Assembly: GCA_018623875.1 (NCBI GenBank)
Contig: JAAZUZ010000007.1
Coordinates: 1-25,267 of the forward strand
From: Synechococcus sp. HW_metabat.21
Lineage (GTDB): Bacteria; Cyanobacteriota; Cyanobacteriia; PCC-6307; Cyanobiaceae
Direction of reading: 5' to 3'
DNA length: 25,267 nt
The position numbers and the translations under genes are program-made. Positions 5,609 through 13,583 of the stretch are shown here, piece by piece; the first letter of the stretch is position 1, and every line of letters starts with the position of its first letter. The notes beneath the pieces were generated by a model, which searched no databases, had not been told where the DNA came from, and saw nothing but the letters and a program-made list of their open reading frames with translations.

Positions 5609-6870
5609 GCAGCGACGAATGGCTCCTCCAATTGAGCCGTATCCGATGGAGTGGTGACGTAGTCAGCGTTACGTCCCGTTGATCGGCTCTGCCCCGCCGC
5701 GGCCAGGGCCTGCTGGAGATCCTGGCTACAGCTGAGCACCCGAGACCAGCTGGGCAACTGCTGCACCGATGGCCTGTCCATCAGATCCTTGATCGCCGGA
5801 CGCAGCAACTGCGCAAAGTCCTGAACAGCCAGTTCCTCGCCATGGCGGTCATGGGGAAGGCCATTAATGGCGGAATCCAATCCGAACTGTCTGACCCGGT
5901 CTTGCCCCACCCGGCGGTAAAGCGCTTCCAGGGTGGGGAGTTGCTCGCTGAGCAAGTTGCAGCCTTCGTGCTCCATCAAGCCCCGCAGGACCGTCCGCAA
6001 AATTTCGCTGGCCATGCGCTTGAGCCCCTGGTCGGGGGCATTACCAAGGGCCTTGTGCTTGTGGTCAAACACCCCCAGATCCACCTGGGCAATGCGGCTG
6101 ATCGCGACATGGCGGTAGACCTCCGACAGCAGGCCGATCTCCAAACCCCAATCACAGGGAATGCGCAGGTTCATCGCCAAATCAGTCGTGAAGGCGAACT
6201 CCCCCGCGAGGGGGTAGCGGAATGACTGGAGATAACGCAGATAGGGCAAAGGACCAAGGATCTGCTCCAGGCTGCTCAGCAGGGGGGCAACAAACAAACG
6301 GGTCGCCCGGCCCTGAAGGGCATGGGTTTCTAAGGACAGCCGGCTGTAAAAGGCTTTGACGTAGGCCACACCCGTCGAGCGATCCAACAGGGGCTGGAGC
6401 ATCCGCTGGGGGTAGGCCGGCGAAAAGGTCCGAATGTCGGCGTCAAAGAGACCAACGACTTCAGCCTCTCGGCAGGCCACCCCCAGGCCCTGCCAAACGG
6501 CCCAGCCCTTGCCAGGGGGCCCCAGCACATCGAGGCCCAGGGACTTCACCGACTGCAGAAGCTCGATCACCGCCGGGCCGTTGGTCCAGTGCACGTGCAC
6601 GGGAAAGGGCATCTCGGCCCAGAACGCCTCGGCCTCCAAGACCTCGTCTACGGAATCTGCCGCCAGAGCGATGACCAGCGACTGCAGTCCGTCCAACTCG
6701 GACAGGACCTCGCGGATCAGGCGCAATGCCGGACGGCGGAACTCCTCCATCAAGCAGGGAAGCAGCAGGGCCGTCGGCCGATCACGCAACTGCTGGTGGA
6801 ATGACTGCGGGGCCGCCCCCGTGAAGCCGTAGTCATGGACGGTCGTGATCAGTCCTTGCTGGAAGTCCAT
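5605..6870 (-). CDS. gpgS: glucosyl-3-phosphoglycerate synthase
   Basis: This GT81-family enzyme joins glucose from a nucleotide sugar to 3-phosphoglycerate, the first step to the compatible solute glucosylglycerate. Seen in the sequence: PPGKGWAVWQG, the metal-binding DADI of a GT-A fold, then FAFTTDLAMNLRIPCDWGLE and the VFDHKHK element, all typical of GpgS. I place the start at ATG 6870 because MDFQQGLITTVHDYG is the usual family N terminus, giving 421 residues; an extension to a TTG at 7008 has low-complexity sequence and would run into the divergent gene. No Shine-Dalgarno is evident. The phosphatase and the phosphorylase of the same pathway are divergent neighbours. Confidence 0.88.
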   Translation of the reverse strand: MDFQQGLITTVHDYGFTGAAPQSFHQQLRDRPTALLLPCLMEEFRRPALRLIREVLSELDGLQSLVIALAADSVDEVLEAEAFWAEMPFPVHVHWTNGPAVIELLQSVKSLGLDVLGPPGKGWAVWQGLGVACREAEVVGLFDADIRTFSPAYPQRMLQPLLDRSTGVAYVKAFYSRLSLETHALQGRATRLFVAPLLSSLEQILGPLPYLRYLQSFRYPLAGEFAFTTDLAMNLRIPCDWGLEIGLLSEVYRHVAISRIAQVDLGVFDHKHKALGNAPDQGLKRMASEILRTVLRGLMEHEGCNLLSEQLPTLEALYRRVGQDRVRQFGLDSAINGLPHDRHGEELAVQDFAQLLRPAIKDLMDRPSVQQLPSWSRVLSCSQDLQQALAAAGQSRSTGRNADYVTTPSDTAQLEEPFVAA

Positions 6871-6873
6871 GCA

Positions 6874-6887
6874 GTAATCAATGCGAC
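6874..6887. promoter_or_regulatory. near-consensus NtcA-type site
   Basis: GTA-N8-GAC differs by one base from the NtcA consensus GTA-N8-TAC. It lies in the gap between gpgS and the divergent phosphorylase gene. On the plus strand a -10-like TATCTG begins at 6912, 24 bases after the box, close to the spacing of NtcA-activated promoters. Nitrogen control of glucosylglycerate genes is plausible from the literature on marine cyanobacteria, but one mismatch makes this tentative. Confidence 0.3.
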
Positions 6888-6938
6888 AACACTCAGCCGT
6901 CAGCTGCTCGATATCTGGGGGGTGTGAGGGGAGCGCTG

Positions 6939-8660
6939 GTGGTTGGGTTGAACCGGCAGAAACAGCTGGAACTGTTGCTTCGCGGTCTTTACCCCGGGCA
7001 GTCTTCAAACGAGATCGAAAGCTTGTCGTCTCATTTGCTGCAGTCCGGGCAAATCGGTGCGCAGATGCACACCCAGCCGGAGCGGCCCTGGTGCAGGACG
7101 ACCTGTGTGCTGATCTGCTACGCCGATTCAGTCATCGATGCTGATCGCACCAGCCTTCCCCTGCTCCAAGCACTGCTAGATGGCCCGCTGCGCGCCCTCT
7201 CCTCCATCGTCCACGTGCTGCCCTTTTGGCGATCCAGCAGCGACGGGGGCTTTGCCATCTCCAGCCACGAGGAGATCGAGCCTCGCTTTGGTGATTGGGA
7301 CGACCTCGCGGCCTTAAGCCGCGGACGTCTCCTCATGGCGGACCTTGTGCTGAACCACGTCTCGGCCTCGCACCCCTGGGTGCACCAATGCCTCCAAGAC
7401 ACCGAGCCCGGACGCTCCTGCATCCTGCAGGCCACTCCCGATCCCTGCTGGTCGCAGGTCGTTCGCCCCCGCAGCTCGCCCTTGATCACCCCCCTGGCCG
7501 GCCGCAAGCAGGTCTGGACCACCTTCGGCCCCGACCAGGTGGACCTGAACTGGCAGGAGCCCGAGGTGCTGCGTCATTTCAACCGCCTGATGCAACGCCT
7601 CTTCCGCCATGGCGTCGGCTGGTTGCGGCTGGACGCCGTCGGATACATCTGGAAGGAACCTTTCACCAGCTGCATTCACCGGCCCCAAGCCCACGCCATC
7701 GTCGAAGTGCTGCGCCTGCTGCAGGAGGCCCAAGCCCCGGGGGGGGCTGTGGTGACGGAGACGAACGTCCCAGAGGAGGAGAACCTCTCCTACCTGCGAT
7801 CCGGTCGGGAAGCACACCTGGCCTACAACTTTCCCCTGCCCCCGCTGCTGCTCGAGGCCTGCCAGAGCGAGCGCTGCGATCTCCTCAACCGCTGGCTAAT
7901 CGGCTGGCCGGATCTACCCAAAGGGACCAACCTGCTGAACTTCAGCGCCAGCCATGACGGCGTCGGGCTGCGGCCACTGGAGGGACTGATGGATCAGCCG
8001 CGCCTGCACCATCTGCTGGCGGGCTGTGAACAACGGGGCGGCTTGATCAGCCACCGCCGCCTCAGTGATGGAACAGAGGCCCCCTACGAGATCAACATCA
8101 GCTGGTGGAGTGCCATGGCCGATGCAGGTCGGGATCCACGGCGATTGCAGCAGGAGCGTTTCCTGCTTAGTCAGCGCTTCAAGCTGGCGCTGCCGGGGGT
8201 TCCTGCCTTTTATTTACCGGCCCTACTGGCCGCCCCCAACGACACGAGCCGCTTCCATGCCAGCGGCCATCGCCGGGACTTGAACCGACCGCAGTTCAAC
8301 GCCAAAGCCCTCGAGCTCCAGCTCCAAGACCCAGATCAAGCCGTTAGCCGCAACCTTGCCCAGCTGCAGTTCGCCATGGAACAACGGGCCAACCTCCCGG
8401 CCCTGGACCCCGACTCCCCGATGCGGGTGCTGAGTGGTGGACGCTCCGATTTGGTGATCCTCGAGCGTGGCCTGGGAGCAGGCCGTCTGTGGGCTATCCA
8501 CAACTTCAGCGCCACGCGTCAATCACTCGTGTTGGCATCGCTCTGGGATGCGTCCTCTCCACCGGAGTGGATTGATCACCTCAATCCAGCTGGAACGGTG
8601 AAGACCGAGCGCCAACTGGAGCTGGAACCCTTTGGCGTCTATTGGATCAGCAGCCGATGA
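6939..8660 (+). CDS. GH13 sucrose-phosphorylase-like enzyme, probable glucosylglycerate phosphorylase/hydrolase
   Basis: This is a GH13 subfamily 18-type alpha-glucosyl enzyme of about 573 residues. Catalytic residues are visible: the nucleophile Asp232 in WLRLDAVGY, the acid/base Glu274 in VVTETNVPEEEN and the transition-state Asp340 in FSASHDGVGL. Relatives split sucrose, glucosylglycerate or similar glucosides with phosphate. Position beside gpgS and gpgP argues for glucosylglycerate as substrate, so it would recycle the solute; sucrose remains possible. I prefer GTG 6939 as start because GAGGGGA lies 6 bases upstream; GTG 6924 is the alternative. Its TGA overlaps the ATG of gpgP. Confidence 0.82.
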   Translation: MVGLNRQKQLELLLRGLYPGQSSNEIESLSSHLLQSGQIGAQMHTQPERPWCRTTCVLICYADSVIDADRTSLPLLQALLDGPLRALSSIVHVLPFWRSSSDGGFAISSHEEIEPRFGDWDDLAALSRGRLLMADLVLNHVSASHPWVHQCLQDTEPGRSCILQATPDPCWSQVVRPRSSPLITPLAGRKQVWTTFGPDQVDLNWQEPEVLRHFNRLMQRLFRHGVGWLRLDAVGYIWKEPFTSCIHRPQAHAIVEVLRLLQEAQAPGGAVVTETNVPEEENLSYLRSGREAHLAYNFPLPPLLLEACQSERCDLLNRWLIGWPDLPKGTNLLNFSASHDGVGLRPLEGLMDQPRLHHLLAGCEQRGGLISHRRLSDGTEAPYEINISWWSAMADAGRDPRRLQQERFLLSQRFKLALPGVPAFYLPALLAAPNDTSRFHASGHRRDLNRPQFNAKALELQLQDPDQAVSRNLAQLQFAMEQRANLPALDPDSPMRVLSGGRSDLVILERGLGAGRLWAIHNFSATRQSLVLASLWDASSPPEWIDHLNPAGTVKTERQLELEPFGVYWISSR

Positions 8661-9439
8661 CTCACTCCAACTCCTGGTGGATCGTCACCGACCTGGATGG
8701 GACGTTGCTGGACCACAGCTACAGCTGGGAGCCGGCCCGCACGACCCTGCGCTGGCTGCAGGAGCAACAGATTCCCGTGATCCCCTGCACGAGCAAAACC
8801 GCAGAAGAGGTGCGGGGCTTTCGGGATGCCGCTGGCCTTCGCGATCCCTTCATCGTCGAAAACGGTGGAGCCATCCATGGCGAAGACGCCCGCGGTGAGG
8901 AGTGGGAAGAGGCCCTCGGCATCCACCACAGCCACTTGAGACCACAACTGGATGCCTTGGAGACGCTCCTGGGTGAACGGCTCATGCCCCTCGAGGAGCT
9001 CAGCGAAAGCGAGGGCCAACGCCTTTTGGGCCTCGGTGGTGAAGCCCTCGCCCAAGCCCAGCGGCGCTGCTGGAGTGTGCCTTTTGTTCCCCCATCCGCG
9101 GAAGGGCGGGAACGCCTACCCGCTCTAGCCGCCTCCCTGGGGCTGGGTGTGGTGCAAGGCAATCGCATGGGGCATCTGCTCGGGCCCGACGTCAGCAAAG
9201 GGGGCGCGCTGTCACGGCTGAAGCAACGGCTCGGCGGCCCGCAGCCACGGGTGCTCGGGCTGGGGGACTCCCCCAACGACATCCCGTTGCTTGAGGCGGC
9301 CGATGTGGCCGTCGTTGTTCCGGGGCCGAATGGCCCGCACCCCGCCTTCCGCCGCGCCCTGGAGCAGAAGCGCTACCTCTTAGCCCCCGCCGCCCATGGC
9401 GAGGGCTGGGCCCGGGTGATTCGCGACCTCATCGGCTAG
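8657..9439 (+). CDS. gpgP: glucosyl-3-phosphoglycerate phosphatase (HAD, MPGP-like)
   Basis: The 260-residue HAD hydrolase of the mannosyl-3-phosphoglycerate phosphatase group has motif I DLDGT (Asp12 nucleophile, Asp14), motif II around PCTSKTAEE, the family element FIVENGGAIHG and motif IV GDSPNDIPLLEAAD. It would remove phosphate from glucosyl-3-phosphoglycerate to give glucosylglycerate, completing the pathway begun by gpgS. ATG 8657 overlaps the upstream TGA (ATGA), indicating translational coupling to the phosphorylase. Its TAG shares the CTAG tetramer with the stop of the converging DUF1028 gene. Mannosyl substrates cannot be excluded from sequence alone. Confidence 0.87.
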   Translation: MTHSNSWWIVTDLDGTLLDHSYSWEPARTTLRWLQEQQIPVIPCTSKTAEEVRGFRDAAGLRDPFIVENGGAIHGEDARGEEWEEALGIHHSHLRPQLDALETLLGERLMPLEELSESEGQRLLGLGGEALAQAQRRCWSVPFVPPSAEGRERLPALAASLGLGVVQGNRMGHLLGPDVSKGGALSRLKQRLGGPQPRVLGLGDSPNDIPLLEAADVAVVVPGPNGPHPAFRRALEQKRYLLAPAAHGEGWARVIRDLIG

Positions 9440-10155
9440 GCCACCGACGGGTCGTCCCCCACCAACGGGGTGACGGTCCGGTTCATCGCGCGACTCGCGG
9501 GATTGGGGAGTTCAGCAAAGGAGTCCCTCCATTGCTGAACCCAACGCTGCTGACTGCGCCCATAGAGCGCGTTCAAGGAGTCAACGGCGCAGTCTTCAAA
9601 GTCCACCCGCAGATCCAGCAGCGGAAAGGCCGCCTCACCGCTGACCTGGAGGGCCGCCGACGTGGCATGGGGGGAGCGTCGATCGCCGCCGGCCTCCTCA
9701 CCGGCTTGCAGGGCCGCGAGCAGCCGTCGCCCCAACTTCCAGGACGGGTCGCTCAAAAGAAAGGCTTCCTCCATCGCCAGCAGCACCGCCTCACCCGACA
9801 GGAAATTGCCCGCCACGGCCAGATCCGGATGACAGCGGTGGCCGGCGTAGGGGCCGCAGGCCTCACCGGTCCAACCCGCCGTGCGGCCGCAGGCGTCAAT
9901 CAGGTGCAGTTGGCGGTGCTCGATTTGGGGGTCGTCCCGCAGCAGGCTCGCTAAGACCGACTCGGCATCGCGGTTCTGCTCCATCCGCTCCAGACCACAG
10001 ATCCCGAGGTAAGGATTCGTATGGGCCTGGGTCGCCACAGCACCGACACCAGAGCGGATGTGGGGAACGGTCGATCCAACTGCGAGATGGCAGGTGGCCA
10101 CGGCCACGCCGAAGCGACCGTTGGAGGGGTCACGCGCCAGGATCGAGAAGGTCAT
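9436..10155 (-). CDS. DUF1028 family protein (putative Ntn-type hydrolase)
   Basis: The 239-residue protein begins with the family signature TFSILARDPSNGRFGVAVAT and continues with GVGAVATQAHTNP and VAGNFLSGEAV. DUF1028 proteins have been linked to the N-terminal-nucleophile hydrolase fold; their substrate is not established. Here the ATG at 10155 overlaps the TGA of the M20 amidohydrolase (ATGA), so the two are made together and probably act on the same or successive compounds, for instance amide or ureido bonds (inference). An upstream in-frame extension to 10218 lies inside the M20 gene and is unlikely. Confidence 0.83.
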   Translation of the reverse strand: MTFSILARDPSNGRFGVAVATCHLAVGSTVPHIRSGVGAVATQAHTNPYLGICGLERMEQNRDAESVLASLLRDDPQIEHRQLHLIDACGRTAGWTGEACGPYAGHRCHPDLAVAGNFLSGEAVLLAMEEAFLLSDPSWKLGRRLLAALQAGEEAGGDRRSPHATSAALQVSGEAAFPLLDLRVDFEDCAVDSLNALYGRSQQRWVQQWRDSFAELPNPASRAMNRTVTPLVGDDPSVA

Positions 10156-11432
10156 CCCTGGAGCTGCGCGTCCAGCCGCAGAAACGCCGAAAGCAGCACC
10201 GCCGTCCCAGCCGCGCACTGCTCAAGGCTGGTGTACTCCGCGGAGGAATGGCTCAAGCCGCGGTGGCTGGGGACAAAGACCATCCCCATCGGCCAGCGAC
10301 GACCGAGTTCCTGGGCATCGTGGCTGGCCCGGCTTGGCAACGGACTGTGGGAAAAACCCAGCTCCGTTGCCGCGGCCTCAATCGCGTCCATCAATGCCGG
10401 AGCTGCGGGGGTGGGGTCGACCGCAAACTGCGGCTCCATCGTGACGCGGCAGCCGCTCGACTCCGCGATGGCGACCAGGCGCAGCTGCAGCTCGGCGGTC
10501 AACGCGGACAACACCTCAGGGTCGAGATCGCGTAGGTCGACACTGCACCGCACCTCGCCAGGGACGACGTTGGCGGCATTCGGCCAGACCTCAAACTTGC
10601 CGACCGTGGCCACGGGATCACCGGGGTGCTCCAGGGCGAGGGCCTGGACGGCTAAGACCACCTGCGCTGCCGCCACCAGGGCATCCTGACGCTGGTCCAT
10701 CGGCGTGGTGCCGGCGTGGTTCGCCTGACCGCCCACACGGATCGTGAAGCGGCGTTGGCCAACAACGCCCTGAACAACACCAATGCTGTCTCCGCGCCCC
10801 TCGAGCACGGCGCCCTGCTCCACGTGCAGTTCGATAAAGGCCGCAATCGCATCATCCGCGCGGGCAGCGCTGGCCAGCCGGTCCCAATCGCCCCCCAGAC
10901 GGGCCAGGTTGCGCTCGATGGGCTCACCGTTGCTGGTGGTGTAGTCGCTGGGGTCAGCGCTAGCGGTGCCGGCCATGCCCTTGCAGCCCACCATCGTGGA
11001 CTCCTCGTCGGCGAAAACGATCAACTCAAAGGGGTGGCGGAGCTGAAGCGCGGCGTCCTGGAGCGCGCGAACCACTTCCAGGCCCGCCAAGACACCGAGC
11101 GTGCCGTCGTAGCGCCCCCCCGTTGGGACCGTATCGAGGTGCGAGCCGGTGACGAGGGCAGGAAGGCTGGGGTCCGAACCCTCCAGACGGCCAATCAAAT
11201 TGCCAGCGGCATCAATGCGCAGGCTCAAGCCGGCATCGATCATCCATTCACTCAGGCGTTCGCGGCCTTGACGGTCTTCCGCCGTGAAGCCCCGGCGACA
11301 GATCGAACCATCGGGCTGCAGTCCCACCTCGGCCATGGCCTCCAAGGACGCCAGCAGGCGCATTGCATTGGGAGTCGGCGGGCGCTGTGGAGTGGTGCTG
11401 TGGGTAGCGATGCCCGGGGCAGAGAGAACCAA
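10152..11432 (-). CDS. M20-family N-carbamoyl-amino-acid hydrolase / allantoate amidohydrolase-like
   Basis: This is a 426-residue zinc amidohydrolase of the AmaB/HyuC/AllC group, which cleaves N-carbamoyl or ureido groups to release CO2 and ammonia. Metal ligands are visible: His98 (GSHLDT), Asp109 (GGRYDG), Glu143/144 (ADEEST), His203 (ELHVEQG) and His395 (LSHSSAEYT). The lid-domain element GGQANHAGTTPMDQR is complete. The usual EEGSRF is DEESTM here, which may reflect a changed substrate. The start is uncertain: TTG 11432 has GAAGGT upstream, whereas ATG 11363 would trim the family N terminus. It follows asnB-like by about 90 bp and overlaps DUF1028. Confidence 0.85.
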   Translation of the reverse strand: MVLSAPGIATHSTTPQRPPTPNAMRLLASLEAMAEVGLQPDGSICRRGFTAEDRQGRERLSEWMIDAGLSLRIDAAGNLIGRLEGSDPSLPALVTGSHLDTVPTGGRYDGTLGVLAGLEVVRALQDAALQLRHPFELIVFADEESTMVGCKGMAGTASADPSDYTTSNGEPIERNLARLGGDWDRLASAARADDAIAAFIELHVEQGAVLEGRGDSIGVVQGVVGQRRFTIRVGGQANHAGTTPMDQRQDALVAAAQVVLAVQALALEHPGDPVATVGKFEVWPNAANVVPGEVRCSVDLRDLDPEVLSALTAELQLRLVAIAESSGCRVTMEPQFAVDPTPAAPALMDAIEAAATELGFSHSPLPSRASHDAQELGRRWPMGMVFVPSHRGLSHSSAEYTSLEQCAAGTAVLLSAFLRLDAQLQG

Positions 11433-11488
11433 CCGCAGACCTTCACGTTCAACAGAGCACTTCCACCATCGAGGAGAGCTCCAAGAGC

Positions 11489-11516
11489 GCCCGTAACGGT
11501 TGTGACCGTTACGGGC
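11489..11516. repeat. 12-bp perfect inverted repeat between amidotransferase and amidohydrolase genes
   Basis: GCCCGTAACGGT (11489-11500) and its exact reverse complement (11505-11516) flank a 4-base loop, 7 bp past the amidotransferase stop. There is no T run on the minus strand, so it is not a classical terminator; it could stabilise the upstream mRNA, attenuate expression of the downstream pair, or be an operator. Confidence 0.6.
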
Positions 11517-11522
11517 TGAACA

Positions 11523-13571
11523 TCAGCAAACGGCAGCAGCTTCCGGAGCGGGATGCCAACCCAGGGCATCGGCCTTGGCCCGGGCCTGGGCCGGCACGTC
11601 CGCGGCGATGAACATCCGGTGCAGCATCTGCACGCCGAGGAGATGGTTGATCATGGCGTCCATCTGCACCCGATCGGCATCGGTGGTCGCCGGGTCGTCA
11701 TGGCGGGCGAAGAGGGCCCGAACACCGTCGACGCTGAGGAGTCCCGCGGCCTCGATCGCCTCATCGCTGAGGTAGTCGTTCGCCAACTGCTTCATCTGCT
11801 CCCACTTTTCGGGCTCGGTGTGGGCCGGTGGAGCCATGAAGGCAAATTTCTCGCGCTTGTAGAGCACCTCCGGCAGCAGGCCGGCCATGGCCTCCCGCAG
11901 GACGTACTTCTCCGTCTTGCCCTTGATCCGCAACTCCGGCGGCACCTGAACCGCCGCCGCGGCCAGATGGTGATCCAAGAAGGCCGGACGCGCCTCCATG
12001 GAGTTCGCCATGTCCACCCGGTCACCGCCCCAGGTCAGGATTTGGCCCTCCAGCATCGTCTTGATCCAGACGTACTGGGCCTTATCGAGGGCGTGGCGTC
12101 CTTCGAGTTGTTCCGCATCCAGGGTCTTGGCAATGGCCTTGCCCGGGGAATAGTCCGAGAGGGCCTCGCGATGGGCATCCGCGAGCAGGGCCGGCACGAG
12201 CGGCGCACAGGCCAACCAGGGCTGGAGACAACTGGGGGTGAAACCCACGACCGCATCGAGGTCCGGATCATCCACTTGATCCGCCGCCAACATCGCCCCC
12301 TGCACCAGGGCATTGGACTGCTGCAACAAGTCTTCCCAGGCTTGGCGCTCCTGCTCAGGCAGGTCCTGGAGACCGTGCAGGAACATGTCGCGGCGGAAGG
12401 CCGGATAGCCACCGAAGAGCTCATCGGAGCCCTCCCCGGTCATCACCACCTTGTAGTTGACCTGGTTGACGTGGCGGCTCATCAGGAATTTCGCCACCGC
12501 CAAGGTGTTGTAGATCGTTCGCTCGGTGTGCCAAAGGGTGCGCTCCATCCAGCCGTAGAGCTCCTTGCCAGAGAGACGCATGACGTCCTGCTCGGCCGCC
12601 GTGGCATCCGCCATCTCCTTGGCGATCGGCGACTCGTCGTAGCGGGCGTCGTCGAAACCAATGGTGAACGCCTTGACCGGGCTCTGGCTGACGGCGGCGG
12701 CCAGCCCGAGGATCGAGCAACTATCGATGCCACCGGAGAGGTAACAACCCACCGGCACATCGGCGACCATCCGCAGCTCCACCGCTTCGAGCAGGGCCGC
12801 ACGAATCGCCTCGATGTGGTCGGCCTCGCTCTTGCCGCTGTCCCGCTCGCCCTGGCGGGGGAAGTCCATGTCCCAGTACTTCCAGGTGTCGACCTGGAGG
12901 CTCCCGTTGCGGCGGCGCACGCTGATGCCGTGGCCAGGCGGCACCTGATGGATGCCCTCAAAGGCCGTGGTCCCGGGGACCATGGTTTGCATCAACTGAT
13001 GGAAGAGGCCATCCGAGGTGAAGCGGCGCTCCACCGCCGGATGGGCAAACAAGACCTTCAGCTCTGAGCCGAAGACCAAGCCCTGGGGCGTGATCGTCCA
13101 GTACTGGGGCTTGATTCCGAAGCGATCCCGGACGAGATGCAACGTGTCGCTGGCCTCGTCATAGAGCGCGAAGGCGAATTCACCGCGCAATTGCGGCAGG
13201 GTCGCCTGCAAGCCCTGCTGTTGATAGAGGCGCAGCAGGATCTCGGAATCGCTCTTGCTGCTGAAGCGAACACCGCGGGCCGTCAGGTCGGCGCGAATCC
13301 GCTGGAAGTCATAGAACTCACCGTTGTGGGCCATCAAGACCCGTGCACCGGACCCCGGCTCTCCGCTCAAGAACGGTTGGCGTGCACGGGTCTCATTGAG
13401 GTCAATGATCGAGAGGCGGGCGTGACAGAACCCCACCCCGGAGCCGTCGACGGTGCGATAGCCAAACCCATCGGGCCCGCGATGCTCCTGGATCGCGGCC
13501 ATGTTGACCAGAAGCTGGGGATCAACGGCTTGATCCGCCGTGGTGCTGAAGACACCGCCAATTCCACACAT
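11523..13571 (-). CDS. asparagine-synthetase-like glutamine amidotransferase
   Basis: This 682-residue enzyme has an N-terminal class II glutaminase (Cys2 after Met removal, RLSIIDL at 52-58, NGEFYDF at 83-89, SDSE at 107-110) and a C-terminal ATP-dependent amide-forming domain with the PP-loop SGGIDS (279-284), TGEGSDELFGGY (378-389) and EARPAFLDHHL. Glutaminase and AMP-forming motifs look intact, so it should form an amide from a carboxylate using glutamine. It is longer than E. coli AsnB (554), mainly by an insert in the synthetase half. Strong Shine-Dalgarno GAGGAGGAA precedes ATG 13571. It is 12 bp from the carbamoyltransferase, so the amidated substrate may be a carbamoylated product; plain asparagine synthesis is the alternative. 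Confidence 0.85.
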   Translation of the reverse strand: MCGIGGVFSTTADQAVDPQLLVNMAAIQEHRGPDGFGYRTVDGSGVGFCHARLSIIDLNETRARQPFLSGEPGSGARVLMAHNGEFYDFQRIRADLTARGVRFSSKSDSEILLRLYQQQGLQATLPQLRGEFAFALYDEASDTLHLVRDRFGIKPQYWTITPQGLVFGSELKVLFAHPAVERRFTSDGLFHQLMQTMVPGTTAFEGIHQVPPGHGISVRRRNGSLQVDTWKYWDMDFPRQGERDSGKSEADHIEAIRAALLEAVELRMVADVPVGCYLSGGIDSCSILGLAAAVSQSPVKAFTIGFDDARYDESPIAKEMADATAAEQDVMRLSGKELYGWMERTLWHTERTIYNTLAVAKFLMSRHVNQVNYKVVMTGEGSDELFGGYPAFRRDMFLHGLQDLPEQERQAWEDLLQQSNALVQGAMLAADQVDDPDLDAVVGFTPSCLQPWLACAPLVPALLADAHREALSDYSPGKAIAKTLDAEQLEGRHALDKAQYVWIKTMLEGQILTWGGDRVDMANSMEARPAFLDHHLAAAAVQVPPELRIKGKTEKYVLREAMAGLLPEVLYKREKFAFMAPPAHTEPEKWEQMKQLANDYLSDEAIEAAGLLSVDGVRALFARHDDPATTDADRVQMDAMINHLLGVQMLHRMFIAADVPAQARAKADALGWHPAPEAAAVC

Positions 13572-13583
13572 GCGCGTTCCTCC

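Noticed and set aside
6870..7008. Longer gpgS starting at TTG 7008
   Set aside because: The extra 46 residues are low-complexity, lie inside the divergent phosphorylase gene, and the family N terminus begins at the methionine encoded at 6870.
8657..9439. Mannosyl-3-phosphoglycerate phosphatase of a mannosylglycerate pathway
   Set aside because: The fold is that of MPGP, but the neighbour is GpgS and no mannosyl-3-phosphoglycerate synthase is visible, so the glucosyl substrate is preferred.
11553..13067. 504-codon plus-strand open frame
   Set aside because: It is the reverse complement shadow of the asparagine-synthetase-like gene, rich in His/Gly/Arg, as such shadows are in GC-rich genomes.
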